Assembly: GCA_028291705.1 (NCBI GenBank)
Contig: JAQGNS010000097.1
Location: 1-42,551, forward strand
Length of the DNA stretch: 42,551 bases
Reading direction: 5' to 3'
Origin: Nevskia sp.
GTDB lineage: Bacteria; Pseudomonadota; Gammaproteobacteria; Nevskiales; Nevskiaceae
Shown here: positions 20,651 to 29,102 of the stretch, piece by piece
How the letters are laid out: each line of letters opens with the position of its first letter
How positions within the stretch are numbered: position 1 is the first letter of the stretch
The notes under the pieces: generated by a model
The model's database searches: none
What the model saw: the letters and a program-made list of their open reading frames with translations, nothing else
Told to the model about the DNA's origin: nothing
Translations under genes and position numbers: made by a program

Positions 20651-21283
20651 ATGCGTACACAGCACAAGCCGGTTGTATTGCGCGGACTTCTGGTCGCCCT
20701 CCTCGGCGGCATCCTGGGCGGCGCGGCACAGGCAGCCGATGCACCCCGCATCGGCCGTCCGGCGCCGGAGTTCAGCGCCGCCGACAGCCACGGCAAGGCC
20801 GTCTCGCTGTCCGACTACCGCGGCAAGCTGGTGGTGCTGGAGTGGACCAACGACGGCTGTCCCTTCGTCCAGCATTACTACAAGCAGGGCAATATGCAGG
20901 CCCTGCAGAAGGAATACACCGGCAAGGGCGTGGTGTGGCTGTCGGTGATCTCCTCGGCGCCCGGCACCCAGGGCTATGCCGACGGCGCGCACGCCGACCA
21001 GTTGACCAAGCAGCGCGGCGCGGCACCGAGCGCGGTGCTGCTCGATCCGAGCGGCAAACTGGGGCATCTCTATGACGCCAAGACCACGCCGGACATGTAC
21101 ATCGTCGACGGCAGCGGCAAGCTGATCTACGCCGGTGGAATCGACAGCCTGCCCAGCACCGACCCCGCCGACATCGGCAGGGCCAGCCCCTACGTCAAGA
21201 CCGCACTGGACGAGGCGCTTGCGGGCAAGGCGGTGAGCAAACCGCTGACGCCGCCGTACGGGTGTTCGGTCAAGTACGAGTAG
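20651..21283 (+). CDS. Exported thioredoxin-fold (AhpC/TSA-redoxin) protein with single active-site Cys
   Basis: A 210-residue protein with signal peptide (about 1-29) and a redoxin domain starting at APRIGRPAPEFSAADSHGK. Where a thioredoxin has C-x-x-C it has DGCPFVQHYY, so only Cys70 remains at the active site; this GCPF(V)-x-H form recurs in a redoxin subfamily annotated as thioredoxin-like. It may act as a peroxiredoxin-like enzyme. One more Cys near the C-terminus (YGCSVKYE) could serve as a resolving residue. The start is fixed by GGGAGGCTGCA before the ATG. It is likely in one operon with the DsbD-type gene, which could reduce it in the periplasm. Confidence 0.9.
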   Translation: MRTQHKPVVLRGLLVALLGGILGGAAQAADAPRIGRPAPEFSAADSHGKAVSLSDYRGKLVVLEWTNDGCPFVQHYYKQGNMQALQKEYTGKGVVWLSVISSAPGTQGYADGAHADQLTKQRGAAPSAVLLDPSGKLGHLYDAKTTPDMYIVDGSGKLIYAGGIDSLPSTDPADIGRASPYVKTALDEALAGKAVSKPLTPPYGCSVKYE

Positions 21284-21320
21284 GGAAAGCGCTCGATCGA
21301 ATCAGGCCGCCCTCCCCCTT

Positions 21321-21393
21321 TGTCATTCTGAGCGCAGCGAAGAATCTGGCTTCAGTGCAGGGCCAGATTCTTCGCTGCGCTCAGAATGACAAT
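21321..21393. repeat. Long perfect inverted repeat, REP-like (GTCATTCTGAGCGCAGCGAA)
   Basis: Two exact 31-base arms (21321-21351 and 21363-21393) enclose an 11-base spacer. The core GTCATTCTGAGCGCAGCGAA belongs to a widespread bacterial intergenic repeat type. It sits between the convergent redoxin and CsgG genes, where its hairpin can stop transcription from both sides. A diverged single arm is at 25456-25485. Confidence 0.9.
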
Positions 21394-21413
21394 CGAGGGA
21401 TTCGCGCCGCCCC

Positions 21414-22268
21414 CTAAGGCGTCGTTACCGCGGTCGTCGGCACAGGACTCGCCACAGCCGCCGCGGGCAAACTCTTGCTCGGCTTCTGCGCCGCGATGGC
21501 GCCGATAGCGGCGGTCACCATCTTCTGCAGCGCCTCCTCCACCGGCGTGTTCTGGAAATAGCCGACCAGGCCCTTGGGCAGCGGGATGTAGCCGAAATTG
21601 CCGCCGACCAGGCCTTTCAGGCTGAGGCCGTACTTGGTGTTCTTGCCCTCCACCGCGGTGGTGGCGACGACGCGGCCGGTGGCGACGTCGATGATGCGCA
21701 GGTCCATCGCCACATAGCCGCGCTTGAAGCTGAGGCTGAACAGCGCCGCGCCGTTGCTGTAGTTGGTGCCGAGCGGCACCGGGATGGGAATGGCAAAACC
21801 GTCCGATCCGGCGCCGGCATCGAAGGCGGTGATGGCGCCGACCACCAGCAGCTCCGCACCCTCCAGTTGCCCCTGCGGAATGCGGGTGGCGTCGCCGGCG
21901 CGGGCCGAGGCGGAAAACTCCTGCTCCAGCGTCACCTCGTCGAGCGCGTCGCGCTCCAGCACGATGAACTGGCCGCTGTTGAACAGCTCGGTCACCAGCA
22001 TGTCGCGCACGCCCTGGGTCAGGGCGTCCGGCGTCATCTGCTGGTCCTTGGGCTTGGCCGCGTTGATCAAGCCAAGCTGCTTGACCACCGACTTGTCGGC
22101 CAGCGGATCGGTCTTGTCGAGGATGCCGCCGACGGCGATGCGGTATTTCGACCCGTTGGATACCTCGGCCTGCGCCTCGGTGATGGTCTGGCCGCCGCCG
22201 CGCGTCACCGTTGTGCTGGTGCAGGCGCACAGCAGCAGCGCCATGCCGGCCAGCGCCAGTGCGCGCAT
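21414..22268 (-). CDS. CsgG/HfaB family lipoprotein (first)
   Basis: A 284-residue lipoprotein: signal with lipobox LCAC (Cys16), then a CsgG domain with the hallmark LFNSGQFIVLERDALDEV and LEGAELLVVGAITAF. The start at 22268 is preceded by AGGGGGAG; an ATG 15 bases upstream would place that site inside the gene. The C-terminal Ala/Pro/Thr tail is extra. CsgG proteins form outer-membrane pores for curli export, whereas others in the family (LpoB, HfaB) activate or anchor envelope machines. There is no csgA, B, E or F here. It lies 31 bp behind a shorter homologue and is probably cotranscribed. Confidence 0.9.
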   Translation of the reverse strand: MRALALAGMALLLCACTSTTVTRGGGQTITEAQAEVSNGSKYRIAVGGILDKTDPLADKSVVKQLGLINAAKPKDQQMTPDALTQGVRDMLVTELFNSGQFIVLERDALDEVTLEQEFSASARAGDATRIPQGQLEGAELLVVGAITAFDAGAGSDGFAIPIPVPLGTNYSNGAALFSLSFKRGYVAMDLRIIDVATGRVVATTAVEGKNTKYGLSLKGLVGGNFGYIPLPKGLVGYFQNTPVEEALQKMVTAAIGAIAAQKPSKSLPAAAVASPVPTTAVTTP

Positions 22269-22299
22269 CGCTCCCCCTGACATCGGCGCGTGGAGCGTT

Positions 22300-22968
22300 T
22301 TAAAGCTTGGTCGCCGCGATGCTGTTCACCGCCGCCTCGATGCAGTTGCGGATCGCCTGTTCCATCGGCGTCTTGCTGTAGGCGCCCAGGCCGATCGGCA
22401 TGTCGCCGCGGGCGAAGACCAGGCCTAGCGTGTTGCTGGCCGAAGTGCCGTTGACGGTGGTGGCGTTGACCACGCGGCCGGTGGCGGCGTCGATGATGCG
22501 GATGTTGATGGTGACGCAGGCCTGGTTGCCGGAGAGGATGATCAGCGAGCCGCCCTTGCAGGCCGGCTCGAAGGCGGTGATGGAGCCGCGGATCAGCAGC
22601 TGCGCGCCTTCCAGCTGGCCGATCGGCGCCGCCGTCTGCGGCTTGAAGCGGCTGCTGTTGGACAGGTCCTGCTCCTGCGTCACCTCGTTGAGGTGCTCGC
22701 GCTCGAGCACGATGAAGCGCCCGGTGTTGAAGAGCGAATCGGCCAGCATGTCGGCCATGCCGCCGCCAATCTCGGCACCCTTGGCTGCCTTGTAGTCGAA
22801 GGCGCTGATGGCGACGCGGTACTGCGGCCCGTTGTACGGCACAGCTTGCGCCTGCGAGATGGTCGGGCCGTTGCCGGAGCTGACCACCGTGGCGGTGCTG
22901 GTGCAGCCGGCGGCCAGGGCCAGGGCGCCCAGCAGGGACAAGCGGATGAGGGGGCTGACGATACGCAT
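22300..22968 (-). CDS. CsgG/HfaB family lipoprotein (second)
   Basis: A 222-residue paralogue of the next gene. Start at 22968 because AGGAGC is six bases upstream; an in-frame ATG at 23016 lacks that. The lipobox is AAGC with Cys22. The core LFNTGRFIVLEREHLNEVTQ aligns with the neighbour, and both share LEGAQLL(I/V)xGxITAFE and RIIDAATGRVV. Extra cysteines occur (FEPACKGG, NQACVT, RNCIE). The pair may build a hetero-oligomer, or be an ancient tandem duplication; the lower similarity elsewhere argues for old age. It diverges from the isoaspartyl peptidase gene with a 143 bp promoter gap. Confidence 0.9.
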   Translation of the reverse strand: MRIVSPLIRLSLLGALALAAGCTSTATVVSSGNGPTISQAQAVPYNGPQYRVAISAFDYKAAKGAEIGGGMADMLADSLFNTGRFIVLEREHLNEVTQEQDLSNSSRFKPQTAAPIGQLEGAQLLIRGSITAFEPACKGGSLIILSGNQACVTINIRIIDAATGRVVNATTVNGTSASNTLGLVFARGDMPIGLGAYSKTPMEQAIRNCIEAAVNSIAATKL

Positions 22969-23111
22969 GGGATGCTCCTGGGTTTTGTTGTCGTTCATTC
23001 TGAGACTGTGCGGCATTCGCCTAGCTTACCCAAAGCGGGGGCAGCCGTACCGCGACTTCCGCCACACATGTAGCCGCCAAGGCACATCGGATTCCGCGCA
23101 TAATTCGCCCC

Positions 23112-24077
23112 ATGACTACCCTTGCCCAAGATCCGAACCTGATCCGCTTCGCCCTGCACGGCGGCGCGGGAGACCCGCCCCCCGGCGCCGGCGCGCAGCC
23201 GGAACAGCGTGCTGCACTGCAACGCGTGACGGCCGAAGCCCTGACCCTGCTGCGCGACGGCGCCTCCGCCCTCGATGCGGTGACCCGCGCCGTCGAGCTG
23301 ATGGAAGACTGCCCGCTGTTCAACGCCGGCATCGGCGCGGTGCTGAACCGCGACGGTCAGCCCGAACTGGACGCCGCCATCGTCAACGGCGCCGACCGCG
23401 CTTGTGGCGCCGTCACCGGCATCAGCCGCGTGCGCAGCCCGATCCGCTTCGCCCGCGCCATCATGGAACGCACGCCGCATGTATTTTTCGGCGGCGCCGG
23501 TGCCGAGCACCTGGCCCGGGAACTGGGCATGGAAATGGTCGAACCCGGCTTCTTCATCACCGCCGAGCGCCTGCACCAGCTGGAAGCCGCGCGCCGTGCC
23601 GGCGCCATCACCCTGGACCATGACGACCATGCGTTCTGCGACGACGATGCCGCCTTCGGCACCGTCGGCGCCGTGGCCCGCGATGCGCAAGGTCATCTCG
23701 CCGCCGCCACCTCCACTGGCGGCCTCACCAACAAGCTGCCGGGCCGCGTCGGCGACACCCCGGTGATCGGCGCCGGCACCTTCGCCGACGATCGCAGCGC
23801 CGCCGTCTCCTGCACCGGTACCGGCGAGTCCTTTATCCGCAGCGGCTTCGGCTTCGCCCTCCACGCGCGCCTCGCCTGGTGCGGCTGGGACCTCGACCGC
23901 GCTTGCGCCGAGGCCCTGGATACCGTCGCCCATTACCACGGCCGCGGCGGCTGCATCGCCATCGACAACAAGGGCAACATCGCCCTGCCCTTCAATTCGC
24001 GCAGCATGTACCGCGCCTGGGTCGAAGCGGACGGGCGGGTACGGGTGGCGATCGGACCGGGAGGCGACGCCGCCTGA
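23112..24077 (+). CDS. Isoaspartyl peptidase / plant-type L-asparaginase
   Basis: A 321-residue Ntn hydrolase. The autoprocessing site precedes Thr184 in AAFGTVGAVA, which becomes the N-terminal nucleophile of the beta subunit; STGGLTNKLPGRVGDTP and TGTGESFIR are the substrate-binding segments. It removes isoaspartyl dipeptides and hydrolyses L-Asn. The N-terminus (FALHGGAGD) is typical and there is no signal peptide, so it is cytoplasmic. It is followed 74 bp later by a secreted amidohydrolase in the same direction, a combination suggesting peptide use. The gene symbol iaaA is not certain. Confidence 0.95.
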   Translation: MTTLAQDPNLIRFALHGGAGDPPPGAGAQPEQRAALQRVTAEALTLLRDGASALDAVTRAVELMEDCPLFNAGIGAVLNRDGQPELDAAIVNGADRACGAVTGISRVRSPIRFARAIMERTPHVFFGGAGAEHLARELGMEMVEPGFFITAERLHQLEAARRAGAITLDHDDHAFCDDDAAFGTVGAVARDAQGHLAAATSTGGLTNKLPGRVGDTPVIGAGTFADDRSAAVSCTGTGESFIRSGFGFALHARLAWCGWDLDRACAEALDTVAHYHGRGGCIAIDNKGNIALPFNSRSMYRAWVEADGRVRVAIGPGGDAA

Positions 24078-24151
24078 ACCCCGCCGGCGGCGCTGACGTA
24101 TTCCGCAGTACGCGTTATGCTCCCCAGCATATAAAACATGGGGAGTATCCA

Positions 24152-25429
24152 ATGCGTTATGCATACGTCGCGCCACTGGCGCTGAGCCTGCTGTTCGCCA
24201 ATTCCGCCCAGGCCCTGACCGTCGACTGCGGCCACCTGCTCGACGTCAAGTCCGGCAAGTGGCGCGACAACGTCAGCGTGGTAATCGACCAGGGCAAGAT
24301 CCAGTCCATTGACGCACAGCAGCCTGGCGGCGCCAGCGATCACATCGACCTGCGCGCCTATAGCTGCCTGCCCGGCCTGATCGACAGCCACACCCATCTC
24401 ACCGACCAGTTCGGTCCCACCACCTACAGCGACCAGTTCCGCCTCAACCCCGCCGACTACGCCATCCGCGGCACCGTCTATGCAAAGCGCACCTTGCAAG
24501 CCGGCTTCACCACCGTGCGCAATCTCGGCGACGGCAACAACGTCTCCATCGCCCTGCGCAAGGCGATCGACGCCGGCCTGGTGGAAGGCCCGCGCATGTA
24601 CACCGCCGGCGAGCCGATCGGCTCCACCGGCGGCCACGCCGATTCCACCGACGGCTACCGCGCCAACCTCGAAGGCGATCCGGCCGCCAAGGAAAGCATC
24701 ATCAACGGCCCCGCCGATGCCTGGAAGGCCGTGCGCCAGCACTACAAGGACGGCGCCGACCTGATCAAGATCATGCCCTCCGGCGGCGTGCTCGACGAAT
24801 CGCGCTCCGCCGACAACCCGCAGCTCACCGAAGAGGAAATCAAGGCCGTGGTCGCCGCCGCGCACGACTACGGCTTCACTGTCGCCGCGCACGCCCATGG
24901 CGCCGAATCGATCCGCCGCGCCGTGGTCGGCGGCGTCGACTCGATCGAGCATGGCACCTTCATGGACGAGCAGGACATGAAGCTGATGAAGGAGCGCGGC
25001 ACCTGGTTCGTGCCCACCGTCATCGCCGGCGAAACCGTCACCGCCAAGGCACAGATCGCCGGCTACTTCCCGCCGCAGGTTGCGCTCAAAGCCGCCGCCG
25101 TCGGACCGAAAATCCTCGATACCCTCAGCCGGGCCTACAAGTACGGCGTCAAGATCGCCTTCGGCACCGATGCCGGCGTTTACCCGCACGGCGACAACGC
25201 GCAGGAATTCGCCTACATGGTGCAGGCCGGCATACCGGCCATCGAGACCATCCGGGCGGCGACCGTCAATGCGGCTGAATTGCTCAAGCATGCCGATACA
25301 CTGGGGCAGCTTGCGCCCGGGTATGCCGCGGATCTGATCGCGGTGAAAGGCGATCCGCTGCAGGACGTGAAGATCCTTCAACACGTTGAGTTTGTGATGA
25401 AGGCGGGGACGGTTTACAAGAAGCCTTAG
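24152..25429 (+). CDS. Exported metal-dependent amidohydrolase (Xaa-Pro/arginine carboxypeptidase-like)
   Basis: A 425-residue amidohydrolase with signal peptide (about 1-22). Start at 24152 with GGGGAG six bases upstream; the open frame reaches further but without homology. The metal-site motifs are all there: His80/His82 (DSHTH), Lys206 carbamylated (LIKIMPSGG), His247/His249 (AHAHG), His267 (IEHGT) and Asp340 (FGTDAG). It resembles the imidazolonepropionase-related Sgx9260/prolidase branch that hydrolyses N-acyl or Xaa-Arg/Pro dipeptides; the exact substrate is not predictable. Export fits a role in periplasmic peptide breakdown with the preceding peptidase gene. A repeat arm follows the stop. 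Confidence 0.93.
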   Translation: MRYAYVAPLALSLLFANSAQALTVDCGHLLDVKSGKWRDNVSVVIDQGKIQSIDAQQPGGASDHIDLRAYSCLPGLIDSHTHLTDQFGPTTYSDQFRLNPADYAIRGTVYAKRTLQAGFTTVRNLGDGNNVSIALRKAIDAGLVEGPRMYTAGEPIGSTGGHADSTDGYRANLEGDPAAKESIINGPADAWKAVRQHYKDGADLIKIMPSGGVLDESRSADNPQLTEEEIKAVVAAAHDYGFTVAAHAHGAESIRRAVVGGVDSIEHGTFMDEQDMKLMKERGTWFVPTVIAGETVTAKAQIAGYFPPQVALKAAAVGPKILDTLSRAYKYGVKIAFGTDAGVYPHGDNAQEFAYMVQAGIPAIETIRAATVNAAELLKHADTLGQLAPGYAADLIAVKGDPLQDVKILQHVEFVMKAGTVYKKP

Positions 25430-25455
25430 ACGGCTGAATCTCTTATTCGCTTTGC

Positions 25456-25485
25456 TGTCATCCTGAGCGTAGCGAAGGATCTGGC
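25456..25485. repeat. Single diverged arm of the GTCATTCTGAGCG-type repeat
   Basis: TGTCATCCTGAGCGTAGCGA and AGGATCTGGC match one arm of the 21321-21393 element with about three changes. The partner arm is missing here, although another hairpin follows. Confidence 0.75.
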
Positions 25486-25502
25486 CTGGTCGCTCTGAAG
25501 TC

Positions 25503-25532
25503 GCGCGGCGTGCGCTTGCGCGCGTGCCGCGC
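25503..25532. terminator. GC-rich hairpin at the end of coaD
   Basis: Thirteen-base arms (25503-25515 and 25520-25532, two G-T pairs) with loop TTGC. It touches the coaD stop codon and lies between convergent genes, so it may stop transcription, but there is no T-run. Confidence 0.4.
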
Positions 25533-26020
25533 TACTTCTTCCGCCCAAACCGCTCCAACAACAACGGCATCACCGCCTTCGGCACCAGCTTCTTCACCGG
25601 CGCCCCCAGACTGGTCAACTCCCGCACCAGGCTGGAAGACAGATGCGCAAACTGCGGCGAAGGCGCCAGCAGCACCGTATCCAGTTCCGGATACAGATCG
25701 CGATTCATCACCGCCATCTGCTTCTCGTAATCGACATCGCCCACGGTGCGCACGCCGCGCACCAGCACGGTGACGCCATGCTCGCGCGCGAAGTCCACCA
25801 CCAGGCCGGTGAAGCCGACCACCTCGACATTGCCCAGATCCTGCACCGAAGCCTGGATCAGCGCGATGCGCTCGTCGATGGTGAACTTGGGATTCTTGGT
25901 GATGTTCAGGCCGACCGCGACGATCAGCTTGGGAAACATGCGCGAGGCGCGATGGATGATGTCGTTGTGGCCCAGCGTGATCGGGTCGAAGGTACCCGAG
26001 TAGGCGGCGATGACGCTCAC
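25532..26020 (-). CDS. coaD: Phosphopantetheine adenylyltransferase
   Basis: A 162-residue nucleotidyltransferase with all CoaD signatures: GTFDPITLGH for ATP binding, RGVRTVGDVDYEKQMA, and APSPQFAHLSSSLVRE. It transfers AMP to 4'-phosphopantetheine in coenzyme A synthesis. GTG start at 26020 with GGGAGA seven bases upstream. It lies 19 bp after rsmD in the same direction, the conserved rsmD-coaD pair of many bacteria. It is the last gene of the leftward series from pyrE. Confidence 0.97.
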   Translation of the reverse strand: MSVIAAYSGTFDPITLGHNDIIHRASRMFPKLIVAVGLNITKNPKFTIDERIALIQASVQDLGNVEVVGFTGLVVDFAREHGVTVLVRGVRTVGDVDYEKQMAVMNRDLYPELDTVLLAPSPQFAHLSSSLVRELTSLGAPVKKLVPKAVMPLLLERFGRKK

Positions 26021-26039
26021 GTGTTTTCTCCCTGTTGCC

Positions 26040-26618
26040 TCAGCTCCCCAGCGGCGCTTCGGCGTTAAAGATCGCGAGCCCGTAGCTTACCTGACCCGCA
26101 CTCTTTTCCTTCAACAAGGTGTAGCCGGGCGGCCATTCCGGCGGTTGTCCCTGCGGCCACTCCAGGTACACCCGGTGCATCGACTTCAGCACACGGGGCA
26201 AAGCCGCCAGCGCAGGCACCAGCAGCTTGGCATCGTAGGGCGGATCGAGAAACACCACGTCGTAGCGGCGCGCGGTATTGCGCAGCCAGGACAGGGCATC
26301 GCCCTGCACGATCTCGGCGCGTTCGCCGGCGGCGAGCTTGGCGGCTGCGGCGCGCAGCGACGCCGCCTGCTCCCGGCCCTGCTCGATGAAGCTGGTATGG
26401 GCGCCGCCACGCGACAGGGCCTCGAAGCCGAGCGCGCCGCTGCCGGCGAACAGATCCAGGCAACTGGCGCCGGGAATCAGCGGCGTCAGCCAGTCGAACA
26501 CGGTCTGCCGCACGCGGTCCGGCGTCGGCCGCACGCCGGCATCGGCGTCGAACTCGATCAGCCGGCTGCGCCATTCGCCGCCGATGATGCGTAGGGTACC
26601 GAGGGCACGTCTTGCCAT
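26040..26618 (-). CDS. rsmD: 16S rRNA (guanine(966)-N2)-methyltransferase
   Basis: A 192-residue Rossmann methyltransferase. It has IIGGEWRSRLI and RPTPDRVRQTVFDWL at the N-terminus, the SAM site DLFAGSGALGFEALSRG (about 55-71) and the catalytic DPPY at 125-128. It methylates G966 of 16S rRNA. The start at 26618 overlaps the stop of the upstream SRPBCC gene by one base (TAATG), so translation is coupled; a longer frame upstream is out of homology. Confidence 0.96.
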   Translation of the reverse strand: MARRALGTLRIIGGEWRSRLIEFDADAGVRPTPDRVRQTVFDWLTPLIPGASCLDLFAGSGALGFEALSRGGAHTSFIEQGREQAASLRAAAAKLAAGERAEIVQGDALSWLRNTARRYDVVFLDPPYDAKLLVPALAALPRVLKSMHRVYLEWPQGQPPEWPPGYTLLKEKSAGQVSYGLAIFNAEAPLGS

Positions 26619-27100
26619 TAGCCGGTGATCTCGCCGAAGCGCTGCCGCAGACGGCGATGCCGGTGCTGGAACAGCAGGTGGATGATGAAGCGCAGGGTGG
26701 GCGCAAACAGGGACAGGCGCGGTTCGAACTCCAGCAGGTCGGTGACGCGCGTGCCGCCGGCAACGGCGCTCAGCCGTCGATGATGCAGCCACACCCGCTG
26801 CGTCAGGGAATGCGAGCGCTCCTCGAAGCCCTCGCCGGGCAGGATGCGATCCATGCCCAGCGCATGCCGATCCAGCGGAATCAGCCGCGCCAGCATGATC
26901 CAGCTATGGAACAGGGTGCGGCCCGGCACCAGCGGCTCCGCTTCCGCGGTCGCGCCTTCGATGTTGGCATAGCGCGGCGGATAACTCATCGTCACCCAGG
27001 GGCCCAACTCGTAATTGGCGCCGGCCATGCTGCTGATATGGCGCCAGACCGTATCGACCGGTGCGGCCACGTCGCTGCTGAAATTCAGCCGGATGCTCAA
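26618..27100 (-). CDS. SRPBCC/START-like domain protein
   Basis: A 160-residue protein with the polyketide cyclase/START (SRPBCC) look: RLNFSSDVAAPVDTVWRHI at the N-terminus, a long middle strand set, and the C-terminal helix LFAPTLRFIIHLLFQHRHRR. Such domains bind hydrophobic ligands, but no catalytic residues are recognisable here. It overlaps the upstream membrane-protein gene by an ATGA and rsmD by one base, so three genes are tightly coupled. The function is unknown and the fold assignment is moderately sure. Confidence 0.75.
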   Translation of the reverse strand: MSIRLNFSSDVAAPVDTVWRHISSMAGANYELGPWVTMSYPPRYANIEGATAEAEPLVPGRTLFHSWIMLARLIPLDRHALGMDRILPGEGFEERSHSLTQRVWLHHRRLSAVAGGTRVTDLLEFEPRLSLFAPTLRFIIHLLFQHRHRRLRQRFGEITG

Positions 27101-27612
27101 GGCCGGTGTTCCGCCCCGCTTCCATCGGCCGCGGCGTCCGCCTGCTGGAACAGGAGCGGATGCGCGCCGGCGATGCGCTGCGGCAGCACCACCGCCGCGC
27201 CGAGCAAGGCCGCCGCGCCGGCCAGTGCGGCAAAAGCGGAGTAGCGCGCGCGGCGCGCCTGCCGGCTCTTGGCTTCGCCGCGCAGGATGCGCATGTCGTG
27301 GAACAGGCGCATCTGCGGCAGCGGATATTGCGGCGCGGCCGCGATGCGGCTACCAAGCCTGAACCAGTAGGCGGCAAGCAGGCCGAGCAGCACCGCACTG
27401 CCATACAGGGCATGGACGAATTCGGCGATGACGTCGCGGGTCGAAGCAGCCATCTGCTGACCAGACTCCACCGGCAGATTGTCGAGATAGCCATGGAACC
27501 ACCAGGCAATGCCCAGCAGCACCGCGATGCCGCTCGGGGCCAGCAGCATCAGTTTGCGGCGGGCGGCTGGATCGGCTTTATGAACGGCCGGACCCGCCTC
27601 CGCTTCAGACAT
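27097..27612 (-). CDS. Hypothetical inner-membrane protein
   Basis: A 171-residue protein that I cannot place in a family. Three hydrophobic segments: about 21-43 ([19 protein letters not shown]), 66-86 and 124-145. Between the second and third lies a basic loop ([17 protein letters not shown]). The N-terminus is polar with no cleavable signal. It overlaps tldD by 8 bp and the SRPBCC gene by 4 bp, so it is translated from the same message, and its product may cooperate with the SRPBCC protein at the membrane; that last point is inference. Confidence 0.75.
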   Translation of the reverse strand: MSEAEAGPAVHKADPAARRKLMLLAPSGIAVLLGIAWWFHGYLDNLPVESGQQMAASTRDVIAEFVHALYGSAVLLGLLAAYWFRLGSRIAAAPQYPLPQMRLFHDMRILRGEAKSRQARRARYSAFAALAGAAALLGAAVVLPQRIAGAHPLLFQQADAAADGSGAEHRP

Positions 27613-29047
27613 GCGTGCCGCCCACCGTCATGGCGTCGATCTTCAGGGTCGGCTGGCCCACGCCCACCGGCACGCTCTGGCCATCCTTGCCGCAGACGCC
27701 GATGCCGCTGTCGAGCTTCATGTCGGTGCCGAGCATCGACACCCGCGACAGCGATTCCGGGCCGTTGCCGGTGAGGGTCGCGCCCTTCACCGGGCGCGTC
27801 ACCTTGCCGTCCTCGATCAGGTAGGCCTCGCTGGCGGAGAAGACGTAGTTGCCGTTGGTGATGTCGACCTGCCCGCCGGCGAAGTTAACCGCGTAGAGAC
27901 CCTTCTTCACCGAGCGGATGATCTCTTCCGGATCGTGCGGGCCGGCCAGCAGGTAGGTGTTGGTCATGCGCGGCATCGGCAGGTGGGCGAAGGACTCACG
28001 GCGGCCGTTGCCGGTGGGCTGCATACCCATCAGGCGCGCATTGAGCTTGTCCTGGATGTAGCCCTTGAGGATGCCGTTCTCGATCAGGGTGGTGCACTGG
28101 GTCGGCGTGCCCTCGTCGTCGAGGGTCAGCGAGCCGCGGCGGTTTGGCAGGGTGCCGTCATCGACCACCGTGCACAGCGGGCTCGCCACCTTCTGGCCGA
28201 TGCGGCCGGAATAGGCGGAGGTACCCTTGCGGTTGAAGTCGCCTTCCAGGCCATGACCCACCGCCTCGTGCAGCATCACGCCCGGCCAGCCCGGCCCCAG
28301 CACCACCTGCATCGAGCCGGCGGGCGCGGCGACGGCCGACAGCAGGGTGATGGCCTGGCGCACCGCTTCCTTCGCGTACTGCTCGGCGGTATCGCCGCCG
28401 AAGAAATCGGCATAGGCGCCGCGGCCGCCGCCGCCGGTGCTGGACTGTTCGCGCCGGCCGTTGTCTTCCACGATCACCGACACGTTCAGGCGCACCAGCG
28501 GCCGCACGTCGGCGGCCAGGGTGCCGTCGGTGGCGGCGACCAGGATCACTTCGTGGCTGCCGGCCAGCGTCACCATCACCTGGGTGACACGCGCATCGGC
28601 CGCACGGGCCGCGGCGTCGGCGCGCCGCAGCAGGTCCAGCTTCTTTTCCACCGGCCAGGAATCGAGCGGATTGGCCGGGCCGTACAGCGCCGGCGTGGCG
28701 GTGGCGTGCGCCACCGCCAGGCTGCCGGTCTGGCCCTGGCGCACGATGGCGCCGGCGGCGCCGGCGGCATCGGTCAGCGCCGGCAGGGCGATCTCGTCGG
28801 AATAGGCGAAGCCCTGCTTCTCGCCGGCCATGGCGCGCACGCCCACGCCCTGCTCGGTGTGATGGCTGCCCTGCTTGACGATGCCGTCCTCGAAGAACCA
28901 GCTCTCCGTCACTGCATGCTGGAAATAGAGGTCGGCGGCGTCGACGCCGGGCTTCATCAGCCCGCTGAGCACGCGCTGGATGCGCGACTCGTCGAGTTCG
29001 GCGGGGGCCAGCAGGGTGCGGCGGGCAAGGTCTAGGGATTGGCTCAT
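27605..29047 (-). CDS. tldD: Metalloprotease TldD
   Basis: A 480-residue protein, the same length as E. coli TldD. The zinc motif HEAVGH is in [18 protein letters not shown], and [15 protein letters not shown] and [12 protein letters not shown] are typical of the family. TldD with TldE (PmbA) degrades unfolded peptides and matures microcin B17-type peptides and CcdA. No pmbA/tldE is in this window. It follows the nit gene by 55 bp, the usual yhdP-nit-tldD order in gammaproteobacteria. No strong ribosome site precedes the ATG at 29047. Confidence 0.96.
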   Translation of the reverse strand: MSQSLDLARRTLLAPAELDESRIQRVLSGLMKPGVDAADLYFQHAVTESWFFEDGIVKQGSHHTEQGVGVRAMAGEKQGFAYSDEIALPALTDAAGAAGAIVRQGQTGSLAVAHATATPALYGPANPLDSWPVEKKLDLLRRADAAARAADARVTQVMVTLAGSHEVILVAATDGTLAADVRPLVRLNVSVIVEDNGRREQSSTGGGGRGAYADFFGGDTAEQYAKEAVRQAITLLSAVAAPAGSMQVVLGPGWPGVMLHEAVGHGLEGDFNRKGTSAYSGRIGQKVASPLCTVVDDGTLPNRRGSLTLDDEGTPTQCTTLIENGILKGYIQDKLNARLMGMQPTGNGRRESFAHLPMPRMTNTYLLAGPHDPEEIIRSVKKGLYAVNFAGGQVDITNGNYVFSASEAYLIEDGKVTRPVKGATLTGNGPESLSRVSMLGTDMKLDSGIGVCGKDGQSVPVGVGQPTLKIDAMTVGGTHV

Positions 29048-29102
29048 GGGGAAATTATGGGGGAAAAGCGGGCGCTTCCAAGATTATGGATTATGGGCTT
29101 AA

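Noticed and set aside
21321-21393. Possible CRISPR repeat pair
   Set aside because: The two copies are inverted and form one hairpin; there are no regularly spaced direct repeats.
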